In this document: positions 33,077 through 41,249 of the stretch, in pieces
How positions within the stretch are numbered: the first letter of the stretch is position 1
Layout of the letters: every line of letters starts with the position of its first letter
NCBI GenBank assembly: GCA_965205725.1
Contig: OZ242189.1
Coordinates: 248,001 to 312,000 of the forward strand
Source of the DNA: G965205725 sp965205725
GTDB taxonomy: Bacteria > Pseudomonadota > Gammaproteobacteria > Pseudomonadales > Halieaceae
DNA length: 64,000 nt
Direction of reading: 5' to 3'
The notes under the pieces: generated by a model
The model's input: only the letters and a program-made list of their open reading frames with translations
What the model was told of the DNA's origin: nothing
Database searches by the model: none
Position numbers and translations under genes: made by a program

Positions 33077-34487
33077 TGCTGGAAAACTCGCTGCTGTATT
33101 AACGCAGCGCCTGGAGGGTTTCGAAGCACTGCTGGCATGTGATCGTCTGACCGGTGGAGCGAGTCAGGAGTTATACAAGGTGCGCTTGCGTATGGACGGG
33201 GAAGAGGTGCCCATGGCGCTGCGTCGCTCGGGCCACTCCGGTTCTGTTTCGCAGATGGTTGGTAACATTGGACTGGATGCGGAGGCCGTGTTGATGTCGG
33301 CGATGTACGCTGCTGATGTTCAGGTACCTTGTATTTACTATGTTCTGCAACAGCAAGATGAACTCGGCACTGGTTTTTTAATGCAGTGGCTCGAAGGTGA
33401 AGCCCTGGGCAGCAAGATTGTTCGCTCTGAGGAGTATGCGGATATACGCCCACAGCTTGGTTTTCAATTTGGCGCTGCGCTGGCGCGCATACATGGGGTT
33501 GATCCTCGGGCGACTGGACTCGACAAAGTCCTCAATGTGTATAGCCCGGAGCAACTGGTACACCACTCCTGGGATTTCTACAAACTGCTGGAGCTGCCAT
33601 TGCCAATGCTCGATTTTACCGCGCGCTGGTTGTTGGAACGCCTGCCTCAGAATTACAGCAATAAAGTGGTTCATGCGGACTATCGCAATGGCAACATTAT
33701 GATTAATGAGCGAGGTATCGTCTCCATTCTCGATTGGGAGCTATCCCATTTGGGCGACCCCGTGCGTGATCTGGGCTGGCTGTGTGTTAATTCCTGGCGC
33801 TTTGGTCAGCGTGATTTGCCCGTGGGTGGATTTGCAACGCGGGAGCAATTACTGGACGGGTACGAATCCGTTAGCGGCATCGGTATTGAGCCGGAACATT
33901 TGCGCTATTGGGAGGTGTTCGGTTCTTTCTGGTGGGCGATAGCCTGCCTGAAAATGGCGGTCAGTTACCGTACCGGCGACAATCTCAGTCCGGAACGCCC
34001 GGCCATTGGACGCCGCTCCTCTGAGGCGCAGATGGACTGCGTCAATTTGATTATTCCTGGGGACTATGTAGTTCCAGAGCACGATGCAGCAGCGGCGTTG
34101 AAACAGGCATTGCCGCTGGCGCAAGAACTGCTTGGCAGTATTGGCCATTGGTTGCAACACGAGGTGACAAAGCGTGTTGATAGCCGTGAGCAATTCATGG
34201 CGCGTGTTTCTGCAAATTCATTGTCTATTGTTGCGCGGGAACTGACGCTAGGCCCCCAGTTGCGGGAGATAGAGCAACAGTTGCTGGAGGAGCTCCTGGG
34301 CGAGCAGGGTGGGTTGTTTGAGTTACGCCGACAGTTGGTCGAAAATTTACGCGCCGATATGCCGCTGAAAACGCCGGGCTTATCCGGGTATCTGCGCCAG
34401 AGTGTTGCCGGCCAGTTGGCGATTGATCAACCGGGGTACAGCGCATTACAACAACGCATTACAACAACGCATTACAACAATAAGTAA
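33066..34487 (+). CDS. APH-like phosphotransferase with C-terminal DUF6285-type extension
   Basis: 473 residues; ordinary members are about 350. The kinase part has LTGGASQELYKVRL, EGEALGSKIV, the catalytic HADYRNGNIMINERGIVSIL (HxDxxxxN) and DWELSHLGDPVRDLGW with the metal-binding Asp. Residues about 360-470 form an extra helical domain of the DUF6285 kind, which can also occur as a separate protein. GTG start inside the ACAD gene, so the two are translationally coupled. The extreme C-terminus (RITTTHYNNK) is coded by a 13-bp tandem repeat. The likely role is phosphorylating a hydroxyacyl-CoA for the ACAD; antibiotic resistance is unlikely. Confidence 0.82.
   Translation: MSIDAGKLAAVLTQRLEGFEALLACDRLTGGASQELYKVRLRMDGEEVPMALRRSGHSGSVSQMVGNIGLDAEAVLMSAMYAADVQVPCIYYVLQQQDELGTGFLMQWLEGEALGSKIVRSEEYADIRPQLGFQFGAALARIHGVDPRATGLDKVLNVYSPEQLVHHSWDFYKLLELPLPMLDFTARWLLERLPQNYSNKVVHADYRNGNIMINERGIVSILDWELSHLGDPVRDLGWLCVNSWRFGQRDLPVGGFATREQLLDGYESVSGIGIEPEHLRYWEVFGSFWWAIACLKMAVSYRTGDNLSPERPAIGRRSSEAQMDCVNLIIPGDYVVPEHDAAAALKQALPLAQELLGSIGHWLQHEVTKRVDSREQFMARVSANSLSIVARELTLGPQLREIEQQLLEELLGEQGGLFELRRQLVENLRADMPLKTPGLSGYLRQSVAGQLAIDQPGYSALQQRITTTHYNNK
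34443..34480. repeat. 13-bp tandem repeat at the end of the kinase gene
   Basis: GCATTACAACAAC occurs twice in full and once minus its last base, in the last codons of the APH-like gene. Because 13 is not a multiple of three, changing the copy number shifts the frame and alters the C-terminal tail and stop. Confidence 0.85.
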
Positions 34488-34528
34488 AGCTGCGTTATAG
34501 TAGCCCGCTTATTTTTTGGAGACCGTCA

Positions 34529-35347
34529 GTGAAAAATCGAATAGAGATAGCAGTAAAACATGGCGTTGCTGATGTGCGCCTGGTGCGCGCTGACAAAATG
34601 AACGCGCTGGATGACAAGATGTTTGATGCCATGGAGGAGGCCGGCAATGTGTTGCGCAATGATTCTTCTGTGCAAGTTGTAGTGCTTTCGGGTGAGGGTA
34701 AATCTTTCTGTGCGGGCCTGGATATGTCGAACTTTGCCAGCATCGCAGACGCTGCGCCGAAGCGGAAATCTGCGGGAGAGAAGTCCGTGTCAAAACCGCT
34801 GACTGAGCGCACTCATGGCATTGCGAACAAATTCCAGCACGCTGCCTGGGTCTGGCGCGACTTACCTGTACCGGTTATTGCAGCTATCCACGGTGTGGCC
34901 CTGGGTGGCGGTTTGCAGGTATGCCTGGGCGCAGATGTGCGCTATGCGGCACCCGGCACTCGCCTGTCCGTGATGGAAATTAAATGGGGATTGGTGCCTG
35001 ATATGGCTGGCCTGGCACTGATGCGAACTTTGGCGAGAGACGATGTAATTCGGGAGCTCACCTATACCGGTCGAATGTTTACCGCTGAGGAGGCTGTTGC
35101 TTTAGGATTCGTGACTCAGGTTGTTGAAGATCCTCGGGCCCATGCTCTGGCCGTGGCGGCTACCATCGCCAGCAAGAATCCAGATGCAATTCGAGCCGAC
35201 AAGCGTATGCTAAACCTCAGCCATGATCTATCCGCAGAAGAGGTGCTGTTGATGGAATCGGTTGAGCAGGATGCAGTTATTGGCAGCCCTAACCAAATTG
35301 AGGCGGTGATGGCCGAGATGGAAAAGAGGCCAGCGAACTTTTCCTGA
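34529..35347 (+). CDS. enoyl-CoA hydratase/isomerase (crotonase) family protein
   Basis: 272 residues. Oxyanion loops GKSFCAGLDMSNFAS and HGVALGGGLQVCLGADVRY; the usual catalytic Glu positions around IKWGLVPDMAGLALM are partly kept (Asp at the second). A longer loop (KRKSAGEKSVSKPLTERTHG) follows the first oxyanion motif, as in crotonases acting on dienoyl or bulky substrates. GTG start with TTGGAGA upstream. It is probably the third gene of the ACAD/APH operon (41-base gap), and a hairpin just after its stop may end the transcript. Confidence 0.85.
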   Translation: MKNRIEIAVKHGVADVRLVRADKMNALDDKMFDAMEEAGNVLRNDSSVQVVVLSGEGKSFCAGLDMSNFASIADAAPKRKSAGEKSVSKPLTERTHGIANKFQHAAWVWRDLPVPVIAAIHGVALGGGLQVCLGADVRYAAPGTRLSVMEIKWGLVPDMAGLALMRTLARDDVIRELTYTGRMFTAEEAVALGFVTQVVEDPRAHALAVAATIASKNPDAIRADKRMLNLSHDLSAEEVLLMESVEQDAVIGSPNQIEAVMAEMEKRPANFS

Positions 35348-35356
35348 CAGCCAGTT

Positions 35357-35374
35357 GTCGGGTTGAAACCCGAC
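35357..35374 (+). terminator. hairpin after the enoyl-CoA hydratase gene
   Basis: GTCGGGTT-GA-AACCCGAC is a perfect 8-bp inverted repeat beginning ten bases after the hydratase stop codon. It lacks a strong T-run, so termination is possible but not certain. Confidence 0.45.
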
Positions 35375-35381
35375 TTACAAG

Positions 35382-35708
35382 TTGGTGTTGGAGAAAGGTG
35401 CGGCCACAGGAGAAGCACACCACCGTCTGCCAGCTTTACCCTATCGCGGCAAAGTGGCTGGTTACTGCGGCTTGCATACCGTCAATAGACAGGACATGTA
35501 TCCTATTGTCGGCGAGACAGAGCTGAGCGGGTTTTATGTCGCCAATGGATTTAGCGGCCACGGTTTTAAATTAGCACCCGCCATTGGCTCTTTACTGGTA
35601 CAGCAGATCACCGATCAGCGTATGGATTTTGATACCGCGGTAAGCCGTTATTTTCTGGCGCCCAGGCGCATACCCATTGCGCTGGAGAGCATGTCGGTTC
35701 TCGCTTGA
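35382..35708 (+). pseudogene. FAD-dependent (DAO-type) oxidoreductase, C-terminal fragment
   Basis: About 108 residues. The stretch GYCGLHTVNRQDMYPIVG, then GFYVANGFSGHGFKLAPAIG, is the conserved C-terminal FAD-binding end of D-amino-acid-oxidase-like enzymes. Those are 370-400 residues, so the N-terminal 70% (GxGxxG) is gone. The first residues look unrelated and there is no proper start (TTG only). I read it as the leftover of a deletion that joined the oxidoreductase tail to the hydratase gene's downstream region. Confidence 0.7.
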
Positions 35709-35752
35709 GCATGGTAAAGTGGTCAGCCTGATAGGTGTAACGAGTTGATTGA

Positions 35753-36931
35753 GTGCAAGAAACCTGGCGCTGGTTTGGTCCGGCAGATTCCGTAAGCCTG
35801 GAGAATATAGTGCAGGCTGGTGCGAGTGGCGTGGTTACCTCGCTACACCATATCCCGACCGGGGAGGTCTGGCCCGTTGCAGAGATTGAGCAGCGCAAGG
35901 CAGAGATCGAAGCAGCCAGCCTCTCCTGGGCAGTGGTTGAAAGCATTCCCCTACACAATGATATTAAAACCCGGAGCGGCGATTGCGCGCAGTTGATTGC
36001 GAACTATCAGGCGTCGCTGCGCAACGTGGGCGCTGCGGGTATCGAAGTCGTGTGTTACAACTTTATGCCAGTGGTGGACTGGACGCGCACCCATCTCGAT
36101 TACAAATTGCCGAACGCTTCGCGGGCGCTGCGTTTTGAAATGAGCGATTTCGCCGCATACGATATTCATATATTAAGGCGAACCGGTGCCGGGGCAGATT
36201 ACGCTGCAGCGGTGCGGGAAAGAGCAGCCGTGCGTTTTTCGCAAATGAGCGAGGCGGAACAGCAACTGCTGGAAAAAAATATTGTCGCGGGGCTGCCAGG
36301 CGGCGAAGGCTCTTATGACAGGCAAAGCATTCGCCGGGCCATTGACCAGTTTATTCAACTGGACACAGAAGGTCTGCGTGCCAATCTGTTTGCGTTTCTC
36401 GAAGCGGTGATACCCGTTGCCGAGGAAGCCGGTGTGCGCATGTGTATTCACCCCGATGACCCGCCCTTTAGTTTGTTTGGTCTGCCGCGGGTAGTTTCAA
36501 CCGCCAATGATGCCCGCGCGCTGTTGCAGGCCGTGCCCAGCCCCAGCAATGGTTTAACGCTTTGTGCAGGCTCTTTTGGCGCCCGTGGCGACAACGACTT
36601 GATTGGCATGGTCAGGGAGTTTGCCTCTGATATCCATTTTGTACACTTGCGCAATGTTAAGCGCGAAGTGGACGGATCATTCTATGAGGCAGAGCACCTG
36701 GATGGCGACAATGACATGGTTGGATTAATTTCCGCCTTGCTGGATGAAGAGGAGCGCCGCCAGGCCCAGGGGCGTCGCGACCGCATTCCTATGCGACCCG
36801 ACCACGGGCATACACTGGGTGATGAGATTGGAAAAACCGGAGTCAGCCCTGGTTACTCGTTCGGCGGTCGCATGAAAGGTCTGGCCGAATTGCGCGGGGT
36901 GATTCATGCGCTGGAATCTCTGCGGCGTTAG
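35753..36931 (+). CDS. uxuA: mannonate dehydratase
   Basis: Dehydrates D-mannonate to 2-keto-3-deoxygluconate in glucuronate catabolism; metal-dependent TIM barrel. 392 residues. N-terminal MQETWRWFGPADSVSL, SGVVTSLHHIPTGEVWP, the YNFMPVVDWTRTHLDY motif, and RMCIHPDDPPFSLFGLPR with metal ligands are textbook. Near the C-terminus HFVHLRNVKRE and MRPDHGHTLGDEIGK carry the remaining His and Asp. GTG start, no strong ribosome site. The rest of a uronate pathway (uxaC, uxuB, kdgK) is not in the window. The preceding gene fragment makes it look like a relic of a larger sugar-acid locus. Confidence 0.95.
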   Translation: MQETWRWFGPADSVSLENIVQAGASGVVTSLHHIPTGEVWPVAEIEQRKAEIEAASLSWAVVESIPLHNDIKTRSGDCAQLIANYQASLRNVGAAGIEVVCYNFMPVVDWTRTHLDYKLPNASRALRFEMSDFAAYDIHILRRTGAGADYAAAVRERAAVRFSQMSEAEQQLLEKNIVAGLPGGEGSYDRQSIRRAIDQFIQLDTEGLRANLFAFLEAVIPVAEEAGVRMCIHPDDPPFSLFGLPRVVSTANDARALLQAVPSPSNGLTLCAGSFGARGDNDLIGMVREFASDIHFVHLRNVKREVDGSFYEAEHLDGDNDMVGLISALLDEEERRQAQGRRDRIPMRPDHGHTLGDEIGKTGVSPGYSFGGRMKGLAELRGVIHALESLRR

Positions 36932-36949
36932 GGGCGATACCTTCAGCCG

Positions 36950-37933
36950 ATGACTCGGGCAGACCTTCGACAACAATTTCTCGAGCGGAGCACTTTTTCT
37001 GGTGCGTCTCTTGAGGCCATGCCGGCGGATGCTTCATTTCGCCGTTATTTTCGCATCAGTGGGGCGCAGCAACGGGCGCTACTGATGGATGCACCGCCGC
37101 CGCAAGAAGATGTAAGGCCCTTTGTAAAAATTGCCAACCATCTGTCCAGCCTGGGATTCAGTACACCACAGGTCTATGCCGTTGATCAGCAGCAGGGTTT
37201 TTTAATTCTCGAAGATTTCGGTGACGACACCTACACACGCTTGTTGGCAGCCGGTGAAGATGAACTGGCACTGTATGAATTGGGCGTCGATGTGCTGTGT
37301 GCGTTGCACAGCCAGCCTGCTGCGGCTGACGTAGATGTGCCCGCTTACGATGCGGCAACGTGCGTGGATGAGGCGCAGTTGTTGTGCGAATGGTATGTGC
37401 CTCGAGCCTTGGCTGAACCCCTGGGAGAGGCCTGTAAAACAGAGTATGGCCGAGCCTGGAGCCACGTTTTTTCGGCATTGCCAGCGGCGCGCAACAGTTT
37501 GATATTGCGCGATTACCATGTCGATAATTTGATGCGCGTGGCGGATAGAGAAGGGGTGGCTACCTGCGGGTTGCTGGATTTTCAGGATGCCGTGATTGGC
37601 CCCACTGCCTACGATGTTGTGTCGCTACTGGAAGATGCCCGTCGTGATATTTCGGCGACACTCACCGAATCCATGCTGAACCGATACCGGCTTAGCATGG
37701 GCCTGAGTGATCGGGAATTTGAAGATTTTATGCTTTGGTACCACGTGCTTGGCGCGCAGCGCCACTGCAGGGTGCTCGGTGTTTTTGTGCGATTGTTTGA
37801 ACGCGATGGCAAGGATGTCTACCTCAAACATCTGCCGAGGTTGGAGCGGTTACTCAGACTACATCTGGGTGTAGCGCAGTTGCGACCACTCAAGCAGTGG
37901 TTTGAGTGCTATCTCAATGCTTCGCTTTTCTAG
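36950..37933 (+). CDS. amgK: APH-family sugar kinase, AmgK-like (N-acetylmuramate/N-acetylglucosamine kinase)
   Basis: 327 residues. ADASFRRYFRI is the AmgK glycine-poor loop; the core shows LLMDAPPPQEDVRPFVKIAN, LILEDFGDDTYTRLL, and the catalytic loop LILRDYHVDNLMRVADREG with LLDFQDAVIGPTAYDVVSLL (DFQDA metal site). AmgK phosphorylates the anomeric carbon of MurNAc/GlcNAc in cell-wall recycling and is usually followed by murU; here the next gene is DUF2855. The start codon ATG lies 18 bases after uxuA. The kinase could be a paralogue with another sugar substrate. Confidence 0.82.
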   Translation: MTRADLRQQFLERSTFSGASLEAMPADASFRRYFRISGAQQRALLMDAPPPQEDVRPFVKIANHLSSLGFSTPQVYAVDQQQGFLILEDFGDDTYTRLLAAGEDELALYELGVDVLCALHSQPAAADVDVPAYDAATCVDEAQLLCEWYVPRALAEPLGEACKTEYGRAWSHVFSALPAARNSLILRDYHVDNLMRVADREGVATCGLLDFQDAVIGPTAYDVVSLLEDARRDISATLTESMLNRYRLSMGLSDREFEDFMLWYHVLGAQRHCRVLGVFVRLFERDGKDVYLKHLPRLERLLRLHLGVAQLRPLKQWFECYLNASLF

Positions 37934-38041
37934 CCGCTATATCTTTCCTGGAGTCATCCTTCTTTTGAGGTCTTGGCAGGTCGTGCAAGTGTCCCTGTTC
38001 TGGCCTATATTCTGCCGATACATTGTTCGAGAGATTATACA

Positions 38042-39130
38042 ATGATGACAGCGATCACCATGGAAGTTCGCAAAGATAACTGGGCTGAAACGCGCTTTTT
38101 TACAGAATCTGTCGATCCTGAACTGCAGGATAACGAAGTGCTGCTTAAGAATGATCGTTTTGCACTGACTGCAAATAACATCTCCTATGCCGGCTCAGGT
38201 GACCTGCTGGGCTATTGGGGTTTTTTCCCCGCCGAAGAGGGCTGGGGGCGTATCCCCGCGATGGCCTATGGCGAGGTTATTGCCTCCAGACACCCGGACA
38301 TTGAAGTGGGTGAGCGAGTATGGGGCTTCTTTCCAATGGGTACCCACCTTAAAATCCTGGCCGGCAAGGTGCGGCCAGACCAGTTTGTCGACGTATCTTC
38401 TCATCGCGCTGAGTACGCGCCAGTGTATGCGCAGTTTACCCGTGCCCAGGCGAATCCGGTCTATGATGCTGCACGCGAAGACCAGGACAGCTTGCTGCGT
38501 GGGCTTTTTATGACTGCCTGGTTGGCCGAAGACTTTATGGACGACAATGATATGTTTGGTGCCTCGGGCTACCTGATTACCAGCGCATCCAGTAAAACCA
38601 GTATCGCTCTGGGTTTTGCAGTAAAGCAGCGAGGCAAGCAGCATTCGATTGGCCTGACTTCGGCAGGCAACAAGGCCTTTTGCGAAAGTCTGGGTTGCTA
38701 CGATAAAGTTGTTACCTACAACCAGTTGTCTACGCTAGATGCCAACAAAGCGATAGTGCTGGTTGATATGGCTGGCAATTCAAAGGTCATTGCGGAACTT
38801 CACCATCACTACAGCGATAACATGAAATACTCCTGCCGCATTGGTGCGACCCATTATGAAGAGATGGGTTCTGTTGACGGATTGCCCGGTGCCAGGCCTG
38901 AGTTTTTCTTTGCACCCTCACAGGTGCAAAAACGCAGTGCAGAGATGGGCTCTGAGCAACTGATAATGAACCTCGGTTCGGCATTTGTGGCGTTTAGACA
39001 GTTCTGCGATGGCTGGCTAACGGTGGTTCGGGGCCAGGGTCCGCAGGCAGTGTCCAGAAGCTATCAGTCGGTTTTAGCGGGTGGCGCAAACCCCGCCGAG
39101 GGGCAAATTGTGTCGATGTGGGACGCTTAG
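38042..39130 (+). CDS. DUF2855 family protein
   Basis: 362 residues. The protein matches the DUF2855 pattern, distantly like zinc-free medium-chain dehydrogenases: LLKNDRFALTANNISYAGSG, GRIPAMAYGEVIASRHPDI, GERVWGFFPMGTHLKI, LFMTAWLAEDFM and LITSASSKTSIALGFAV. No zinc ligands or a clear NAD(P) loop (GxGxxG) stand out. The function is unknown. The frame is open further upstream, but ATG 38042 (or 38045) is the first with family-like sequence (ITMEVRKDNW). Followed by an LLM oxidoreductase on the same strand, perhaps co-transcribed. Confidence 0.8.
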   Translation: MMTAITMEVRKDNWAETRFFTESVDPELQDNEVLLKNDRFALTANNISYAGSGDLLGYWGFFPAEEGWGRIPAMAYGEVIASRHPDIEVGERVWGFFPMGTHLKILAGKVRPDQFVDVSSHRAEYAPVYAQFTRAQANPVYDAAREDQDSLLRGLFMTAWLAEDFMDDNDMFGASGYLITSASSKTSIALGFAVKQRGKQHSIGLTSAGNKAFCESLGCYDKVVTYNQLSTLDANKAIVLVDMAGNSKVIAELHHHYSDNMKYSCRIGATHYEEMGSVDGLPGARPEFFFAPSQVQKRSAEMGSEQLIMNLGSAFVAFRQFCDGWLTVVRGQGPQAVSRSYQSVLAGGANPAEGQIVSMWDA

Positions 39131-39201
39131 CGGGCTGATACAGACACCTGCCACTAGCAGGCTGATTTGCTGCACTTAATACGACAACTTTGGGTTTAAA
39201 A

Positions 39202-40248
39202 ATGACGATGAAACTTGGATTAGGTCTGTTGGGCTTTGGCGCCAAAGCACAGGTAGACATGGATTTGGTAAAACATGCTGAAAACCTCGGCTTTCACTCT
39301 GTTTGGACCGCGGAGGCATACGGCAGTGATTCAGTGTCTATGGCGTCGTGGATATTGGCGCAAACCACGAGGATTAACGTCGGTACTGCAATCATGCAGA
39401 TGCCGGCCCGAACACCGGCGATGGCCGCGATGACTGCTATGACGCTCGATCATCTCTCAGGTGGCCGTTTTATTATGGGGTTAGGGCCGAGTGGGCCACA
39501 GGTAGCAGAAGGCTGGCACGGCCAGGCCTATGGCAAGCCACTGACTCGAACCAGGGAATACATTGCCATTATTCGACACATTCTTGCCCGTGAAGCGCCG
39601 CTGCAACATGAGGGAGAGTATTACCATATTCCCAATAATGAGCAGGGCAGTACTGGTTTGGGCAAACCGCTCAAAAGTATTCTGCATGGCAACTCGCAAC
39701 TGCCCATTTTTACGGCGTCGATCAGCCCGAATGGATTGCGCTGTTCAGCCGAGTGCGCGGACGGCGTGTTTCCGATGATGCTGAAGCCGGAAAGTTACGC
39801 TGAGGTCATTAAGCCCTACCTCGATGAGGGCTTCGCCAGGGCCGGTAGGGGTAAGAGCAAGGCAGATTTTACAGTCGCGCCCGGCGTGACTTGCCTGGTG
39901 GGCGACTACGAGCAGTTGGCGCCGGTGGTGAAATCGAGTATGGCTCTGTATATCGGTGGCATGGGCGCGCGCGATAAGAATTTTTACAACGATCTGGCCA
40001 GGCGTATGGGCTATGCAGAGGCCGCTATAAAGATTCAGGATTTGTATCTCGCAGGCAAAAAGGAAGCAGCCATTGCAGCCGTACCAGATGAGTTAGTCGA
40101 TGCCGTGCATTTGGTTGGCCCCGGAGAAAAAATTCGCGAGCGAGCCAAAGCCTGGAAGGCGAGCAATGAGCGCGGCGAGGTCGACTTAATGATGATCGGC
40201 TCGACGCAGACTGAAGCGCTGGATATTCTGGCCGATGAAATGCTCTAA
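39202..40248 (+). CDS. LLM-class F420-type oxidoreductase (second copy in window)
   Basis: 348 residues, TIM-barrel luciferase-like. MKLGLGLLGFGAKAQVDMDL, FHSVWTAEAYGSDSVSM, TRINVGTAIMQMPARTPAMA, LDHLSGGRFIMGLGPSGPQV and EGWHGQAYGKPLTRTREYIA are F420-dependent LLM hallmarks (the GLGPSGPQVAEG segment especially). The best starts are ATG 39202 or 39208. It may need coenzyme F420, whose biosynthesis genes are not here, or FMN. It follows DUF2855 by about 70 bases. A family-1 repeat begins 21 bases after its stop. Confidence 0.87.
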   Translation: MTMKLGLGLLGFGAKAQVDMDLVKHAENLGFHSVWTAEAYGSDSVSMASWILAQTTRINVGTAIMQMPARTPAMAAMTAMTLDHLSGGRFIMGLGPSGPQVAEGWHGQAYGKPLTRTREYIAIIRHILAREAPLQHEGEYYHIPNNEQGSTGLGKPLKSILHGNSQLPIFTASISPNGLRCSAECADGVFPMMLKPESYAEVIKPYLDEGFARAGRGKSKADFTVAPGVTCLVGDYEQLAPVVKSSMALYIGGMGARDKNFYNDLARRMGYAEAAIKIQDLYLAGKKEAAIAAVPDELVDAVHLVGPGEKIRERAKAWKASNERGEVDLMMIGSTQTEALDILADEML

Positions 40249-40268
40249 TTATTCGCTACTGACAGGAG

Positions 40269-40407
40269 GAGACCTTTGCACGGAAGATGATTTCGCTTTC
40301 AGGCAAGGCAAAAACGCACGGAATGAGGGAGTTTATGCTTATAAATGACCGATTGAGTACGATTTTAACGAGGCATGCAGGTGAAATGGCTTTCGTGCAA
40401 AGGTCTC
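40269..40407 (+). mobile_element. family-1 MITE-like repeat inserted in a ribosome-binding site
   Basis: A complete 139-bp copy with perfect ends. The 5-bp target duplication is AGGAG, present on both flanks. That is the Shine-Dalgarno sequence of the next gene, so the insertion left one AGGAG before and one after the element. Confidence 0.95.
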
Positions 40408-40412
40408 AGGAG
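40408..40412 (+). promoter_or_regulatory. ribosome-binding site restored by target-site duplication
   Basis: AGGAG, seven bases before the ATG at 40420. It is the right-hand copy of the target duplication made by the repeat at 40269-40407. The duplicate keeps translation initiation of the downstream gene possible although the repeat separates it from its original upstream DNA. Confidence 0.85.
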
Positions 40413-40419
40413 ATTAGAA

Positions 40420-41055
40420 ATGCGTGCGTTTTATCTGGTATTGGCTGCTCTCTACGGTGTTTGGTTCTGGTGGTATGGGGGTCGGGGTGAACCAATTAGC
40501 CACGAGCAGGTGAAACACTATCAATCCGTGCTCGCGGACAATGCTCGGGCTTTGGGAAGAGAACCTGATGAAAAATTTTTCAAGGAGTTGGAGTCGCTGG
40601 CGATTACCGATGACGGCAACGAGTACTTCATGGTGAACCTGATGCGCTTTCGGGAACAGGCGAAATACCCTGACGGCTCCCCCTGGGCCGATGACCCGGA
40701 CCCGATGGCGGCCAACGCGCGCTATGGTGCCGGTATTGTTCCGGCCCTGTTAAGACATGGTGGCCTGCCAGTGTTTATGGGCGACCCGAGTGGGCGCTTT
40801 ATTGAAGATGGCGATGCTCGCCCCTGGGATGCCTTTGCAATCGCTCGCTATCGCAGTGTGCGCGATATGTTTGAAATGGTGTCTGAACCCGGCATGTTGC
40901 AGTTGTCCCCGCATAAATGGGCGTCATTGGAAGAGACCCATGTGTTTCCTGTGCGAGCAGAGGTCAGTCTGATTATGGTGCGGCTTACAGTTGCGGCTGT
41001 GTTCGTGACGTTGGCAGTGACCGTGACCGCTCTGGCACGAGTACTGCGCCGCTAG
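40420..41055 (+). CDS. membrane protein with DUF1330-like central region
   Basis: 211 residues. An N-terminal hydrophobic helix (FYLVLAALYGVWFWWYGG) and a C-terminal helix (LIMVRLTVAAVFVTLAVTVTAL) flank a soluble middle. That middle includes EYFMVNLMRFREQAKYPDG, which resembles the ferredoxin-like DUF1330/NIPSNAP strand, and WDAFAIARYRSVRDMFEMV. I do not recognise a named family. ATG 40420 is chosen because of the AGGAG seven bases upstream; an in-frame start exists inside the repeat at 40375 and would add 15 repeat-encoded residues. The TAG stop is the first three bases of a family-2 repeat. Confidence 0.7.
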   Translation: MRAFYLVLAALYGVWFWWYGGRGEPISHEQVKHYQSVLADNARALGREPDEKFFKELESLAITDDGNEYFMVNLMRFREQAKYPDGSPWADDPDPMAANARYGAGIVPALLRHGGLPVFMGDPSGRFIEDGDARPWDAFAIARYRSVRDMFEMVSEPGMLQLSPHKWASLEETHVFPVRAEVSLIMVRLTVAAVFVTLAVTVTALARVLRR

Positions 41056-41220
41056 GAGCCTGTCGGATTGAGGCGCTCGTTGCGAGGAAAAGACCAGCTC
41101 AAGCTATTTATCGGGTCATTTCGCAGCGAATAGTGGTCCTGTTTTTAACAAAAAGTGCGCAAAAAAGAGCCAACTCCGACTGTTCCGCAGTAGAGCAGTC
41201 CTAAGCCCGACAGACTTCTA
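41053..41220 (+). mobile_element. family-2 repeat, 168-bp form
   Basis: Ends TAGGAGCCTGTCGG and CCGACAGACTTCTA match as inverted repeats at 12 of 14 positions. CTA lies at both outer edges and could be a 3-bp target duplication. Internal GAGCAGTCC-type inverted repeats and runs of A could form a terminator-like hairpin. The left end supplies the TAG stop of the upstream gene. Confidence 0.8.
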
Positions 41221-41249
41221 ACGCCTAATACCACTCGGCTCGGTGCGCA

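Noticed and set aside
40375..40419. Extended start of the membrane protein inside the repeat
   Set aside because: The start lies in mobile DNA and lacks a ribosome site, whereas ATG 40420 has AGGAG at seven bases and is followed by a normal membrane helix.
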